A DNA stretch of 64,000 nucleotides from Cyanobacteriota bacterium. GTDB lineage: Bacteria > Cyanobacteriota > Vampirovibrionia > Vampirovibrionales > Vampirovibrionaceae. The stretch spans positions 876,197 to 940,196 of the forward strand of contig JAIEMW010000001.1 in the NCBI GenBank assembly GCA_019751815.1, written 5' to 3'. The notes under the pieces were generated by a model. The model was not told the origin of the DNA. It ran no database searches and was given only the letters and a program-made list of their open reading frames with translations. The position numbers were made by a program, and so were the translations under genes. Shown one piece after another: positions 61,671 to 64,000 of the stretch (its first letter is position 1; every line of letters starts with the position of its first letter).

Positions 61671-63449
61671 ATGAAACTTTCAAAACTCCTCGCCCCCACC
61701 CTTCGGGATAACCCGGCAGAAGCCGAAGTGGTCAGCCACCAGCTATTGGTTCGAGCTGGCTTCATTCGCCGACTTAGCAATGGGGTCTACAGCTATTTGC
61801 CCTTGATGTGGCGCGTGATGCGCAAAGTAGAGCAGATTGTCCGTGAAGAAATGGACCGTGCCGGGGCACAAGAACTCTTAATGCCCATTCTACAACCTGC
61901 TGAGCTTTGGCAAGCCTCTGGACGCTGGGACGTATATGGCGATATGATGATGCGAGTGAAAGACCGTAATCAGCGGGATTACGGGCTGGCTCCCACAGCA
62001 GAAGAAGTGATAACTGATATCGCTACCAAAGAAGTACGGTCTTACAGACAGCTTCCTGTTAATTTATATCAGATCCAAACCAAATACCGTGACGAAATCC
62101 GTCCTCGATTTGGACTTTTACGGGGACGAGAGTTTATCATGAAGGATGCGTATAGCTTCCACCGAGATGAAACGTGCCTCGACAAAGAATACCAAGTGAT
62201 GGCAGAAGCCTACACCCGAATTTTTGACCGCTGCGGATTAGAAACCCGAATGGTTCGCAGTGACAGCGGGGCCATCGGCGGCAGTGTGAGTCATGAGTTT
62301 ATGGTACTCACCCGCATCGCCCCAGGGGAACAGGAAAGCGGGGAGAACGAAATTATTTTTTGTACCCACTGTGGTTACGCGGCCAACGTGGAACGGGCCG
62401 AGTCTGTCCTGCCAGACTCTCAAGAAGCAAGTCCCTATACAAACACTGAAGTGATTGAAACCCCGGGCGCCACTTCTATTGAGATTATGCATAAGAACTT
62501 TAAAATGCACCCCACACTGATTTTAAAAAGTTTGTTGTACATCGTCGATGAAAAAACACCGATCATGGCGCTCATTCGCGGTGATTTAGATGTCGAGGAG
62601 ACCAAACTCCAGAACATCATGGCAGGCAATAGCATCCGTATGGCCACGGCAGAAGAAGTGGACACTCTATCTGGAGGGTCTGCCAAAGGATTTATTGGGC
62701 CAATTGGCCTACCAAGACCCATTACGTTTGTCTTCGACAAGAGTGTGGCTGATTTAAAGAACTTCTTTGTTGCTGTCAATCAGGTTGACAAGCACTTGGT
62801 CAATGCCAACTGGGGCTCCGACTTGGAAAAGCCGGATCGTTTTGTGGATATCCGCCGCGCCAATGTGGGGGACAACTGTGCTGAGTGCAAAGAAGGATCC
62901 CTTGAAATGACCCGGGGAATTGAGGTAGGAAACATTTTCCAACTGGGGACCAAGTATTCGCAATCCATGCAGGCAACATATACTGAGGAAGACGGCAGTG
63001 AAAAGCCGTTTTTAATGGGCTGCTACGGCATTGGTGTCTCTCGCACCGCAGCTGCTGCGGTAGAGCGCTTTCATGACAAAAACGGAATCATCTGGCCAAT
63101 GGGGATTGCGCCTTATCAGGTTGTGGTGGTTGCCGTTAACGCTCAGGATGAAACCCAGATGTCTCTTGCTACCCGGATTTATTCAGCACTGCAGGCACAA
63201 GGGATAGAAGTTTTACTGGATGACCGGGATGAGCGGGCTGGCGTCAAGTTTAAGGATGCGGATCTCATTGGGATACCAATTCGGGTTACCGCTGGGAAAA
63301 AGGCGGCTGAAGGGGTTTTAGAGGTGAAGATGCGTGACGCAGAGGCCGCAACGGATCTGCCCGAAGCTGAGATACTGGCTTTTGTTCAGCAACAAATACA
63401 GACGTGGCGTCCGCTCCAGAGTATGCCCAGCTACCAGATGAGTCATTAA
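61671..63449 (+). CDS. proS: Prolyl-tRNA synthetase, bacterial type
   Basis: This 592-residue class II synthetase charges tRNA-Pro. The N-terminal catalytic half has [38 protein letters not shown] and [30 protein letters not shown] motif 2. An inserted editing domain covers about residues 230-390, as in the long bacterial form. Motif 3 ([13 protein letters not shown]) and the anticodon-binding domain ([21 protein letters not shown]) follow. lepA starts 7 bp after the stop. Confidence 0.97.
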   Translation: MKLSKLLAPTLRDNPAEAEVVSHQLLVRAGFIRRLSNGVYSYLPLMWRVMRKVEQIVREEMDRAGAQELLMPILQPAELWQASGRWDVYGDMMMRVKDRNQRDYGLAPTAEEVITDIATKEVRSYRQLPVNLYQIQTKYRDEIRPRFGLLRGREFIMKDAYSFHRDETCLDKEYQVMAEAYTRIFDRCGLETRMVRSDSGAIGGSVSHEFMVLTRIAPGEQESGENEIIFCTHCGYAANVERAESVLPDSQEASPYTNTEVIETPGATSIEIMHKNFKMHPTLILKSLLYIVDEKTPIMALIRGDLDVEETKLQNIMAGNSIRMATAEEVDTLSGGSAKGFIGPIGLPRPITFVFDKSVADLKNFFVAVNQVDKHLVNANWGSDLEKPDRFVDIRRANVGDNCAECKEGSLEMTRGIEVGNIFQLGTKYSQSMQATYTEEDGSEKPFLMGCYGIGVSRTAAAAVERFHDKNGIIWPMGIAPYQVVVVAVNAQDETQMSLATRIYSALQAQGIEVLLDDRDERAGVKFKDADLIGIPIRVTAGKKAAEGVLEVKMRDAEAATDLPEAEILAFVQQQIQTWRPLQSMPSYQMSH

Positions 63450-63456
63450 CGCGCAT

Positions 63457-64000
63457 ATGACCCAAGCCAACAATATTCGTAACTTCTGCATCATCGCCCA
63501 TATTGATCACGGTAAATCCACGCTGGCCGATCGCCTTCTTGAGGCGACAAAATCAATTGAGAAACGGCAGATGAAGGCCCAAGTGCTGGATAACCTGGAT
63601 TTGGAACGTGAGCGCGGCATTACCATTAAGCTACAGGCAGCGCGAATGGAGTATATCGAGGACGACAAGCCTTATATACTCAACTTAATTGACACACCGG
63701 GGCACGTGGACTTTAGTTATGAGGTTTCTCGTAGCTTAGAGGCTTGTGAAGGAGCGCTTCTTGTTGTCGATGCCTCTCAAGGTGTTGAAGCCCAGACCCT
63801 GGCCAATGTCTATTTGGCGATTGAGGCCAATCTAGAGATTATTCCGGTGATTAACAAGATTGATCTTCCCGCGGCAGACCCTGAGCGCGTGAAAAAAGAG
63901 ATTGAAGACCTGGTGGGGCTGGATGCCAGTGATGCCATCCTTGCCAGTGCCAAATCGGGCATTGGGATTGAGGAAATTCTATCAGCCATTGTCAAAAAAG
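63457..64000 (+). CDS. lepA: Elongation factor 4 (LepA), partial
   Basis: This is the N-terminal GTPase domain of the back-translocating factor LepA, cut by the right window edge. It has [23 protein letters not shown] (G1), [11 protein letters not shown] (G2, switch I), [16 protein letters not shown] (G3), [13 protein letters not shown] (G4) and [12 protein letters not shown] (G5). The spacing and GITIK word distinguish it from EF-G and TypA. It follows proS after 7 bp and is probably cotranscribed. Confidence 0.96.
   Translation, partial: MTQANNIRNFCIIAHIDHGKSTLADRLLEATKSIEKRQMKAQVLDNLDLERERGITIKLQAARMEYIEDDKPYILNLIDTPGHVDFSYEVSRSLEACEGALLVVDASQGVEAQTLANVYLAIEANLEIIPVINKIDLPAADPERVKKEIEDLVGLDASDAILASAKSGIGIEEILSAIVKK

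Noticed and set aside
1..64000. tRNA, rRNA, CRISPR, insertion sequences, prophage or a named defence system
   Set aside because: I looked through the intergenic gaps and the gene products and saw no pattern supporting any of these.

Overview
The window looks like ordinary chromosome from a Gram-negative (diderm) bacterium of moderate GC. Supporting evidence is an outer-membrane barrel of BcsC type, a lipoprotein, a heptosyltransferase-like GT9 enzyme, and type IV pilus and competence genes. The efp-accB-accC cluster, the cellulose genes and several small orphan proteins would fit a relative of the non-photosynthetic Cyanobacteria/Vampirovibrionia (Melainabacteria). That placement is inference, because no rRNA or tRNA gene is present. 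I see no insertion sequence, prophage, CRISPR array or attachment site.

Layout. 1-6080: a NarL-type two-component pair, two small single-span membrane proteins with their own terminators, a glutamate-synthase-like flavoprotein, galE and a thioesterase. 6098-14431: a cellulose locus with a GH6 cellulase divergent from a BcsA synthase carrying three PilZ-like modules, then a TPR/barrel BcsC-like exporter; no BcsB is visible. 14547-22260: mostly orphan genes, including a ClpA/B-like ATPase with a degenerate first ATPase module, two tandem paralogues opening with KRWYDNDP, a lipoprotein and an orphan response regulator. 22730-30187: aminotransferase, fluoride channel, phosphofructokinase, an HD hydrolase, a paralogue pair of which one copy is frameshifted exactly at an A AAA AAC heptamer, and two microproteins sharing an almost identical 5' coding segment. 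30274-37533: accC, accB, efp, tsaE, tsaB, a Met-rich TPR protein, pdxJ and an M23 peptidase. 37536-49716: GT9, pilC, pilB, prmC, dnaK, comEC, a YunG-like protein, a candidate antisense-strand sRNA and a ComEA-like protein. 49794-64000: a glycine-zipper envelope protein, topA, wecB, a cation exchanger, orphan proteins, NUDIX, a MerR-like protein, ftsH, proS and the 5' part of lepA.

How the parts fit together. The BcsA/BcsC/GH6 set should make, export and trim cellulose under c-di-GMP control. PilB, PilC, ComEC and the ComEA-like protein point to type IV pili and DNA uptake. TsaE and TsaB belong to the t6A tRNA modification pathway. EF-P, ProS and LepA serve translation, and DnaK, FtsH and perhaps the ClpA/B-like ATPase serve protein quality control.

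The features most worth a second look are the unusual cellulose module, the shared-leader microprotein pair, the in-frame slippery heptamer, the sRNA candidate and the repeated occurrence of perfect 12-18 bp tandem duplications.
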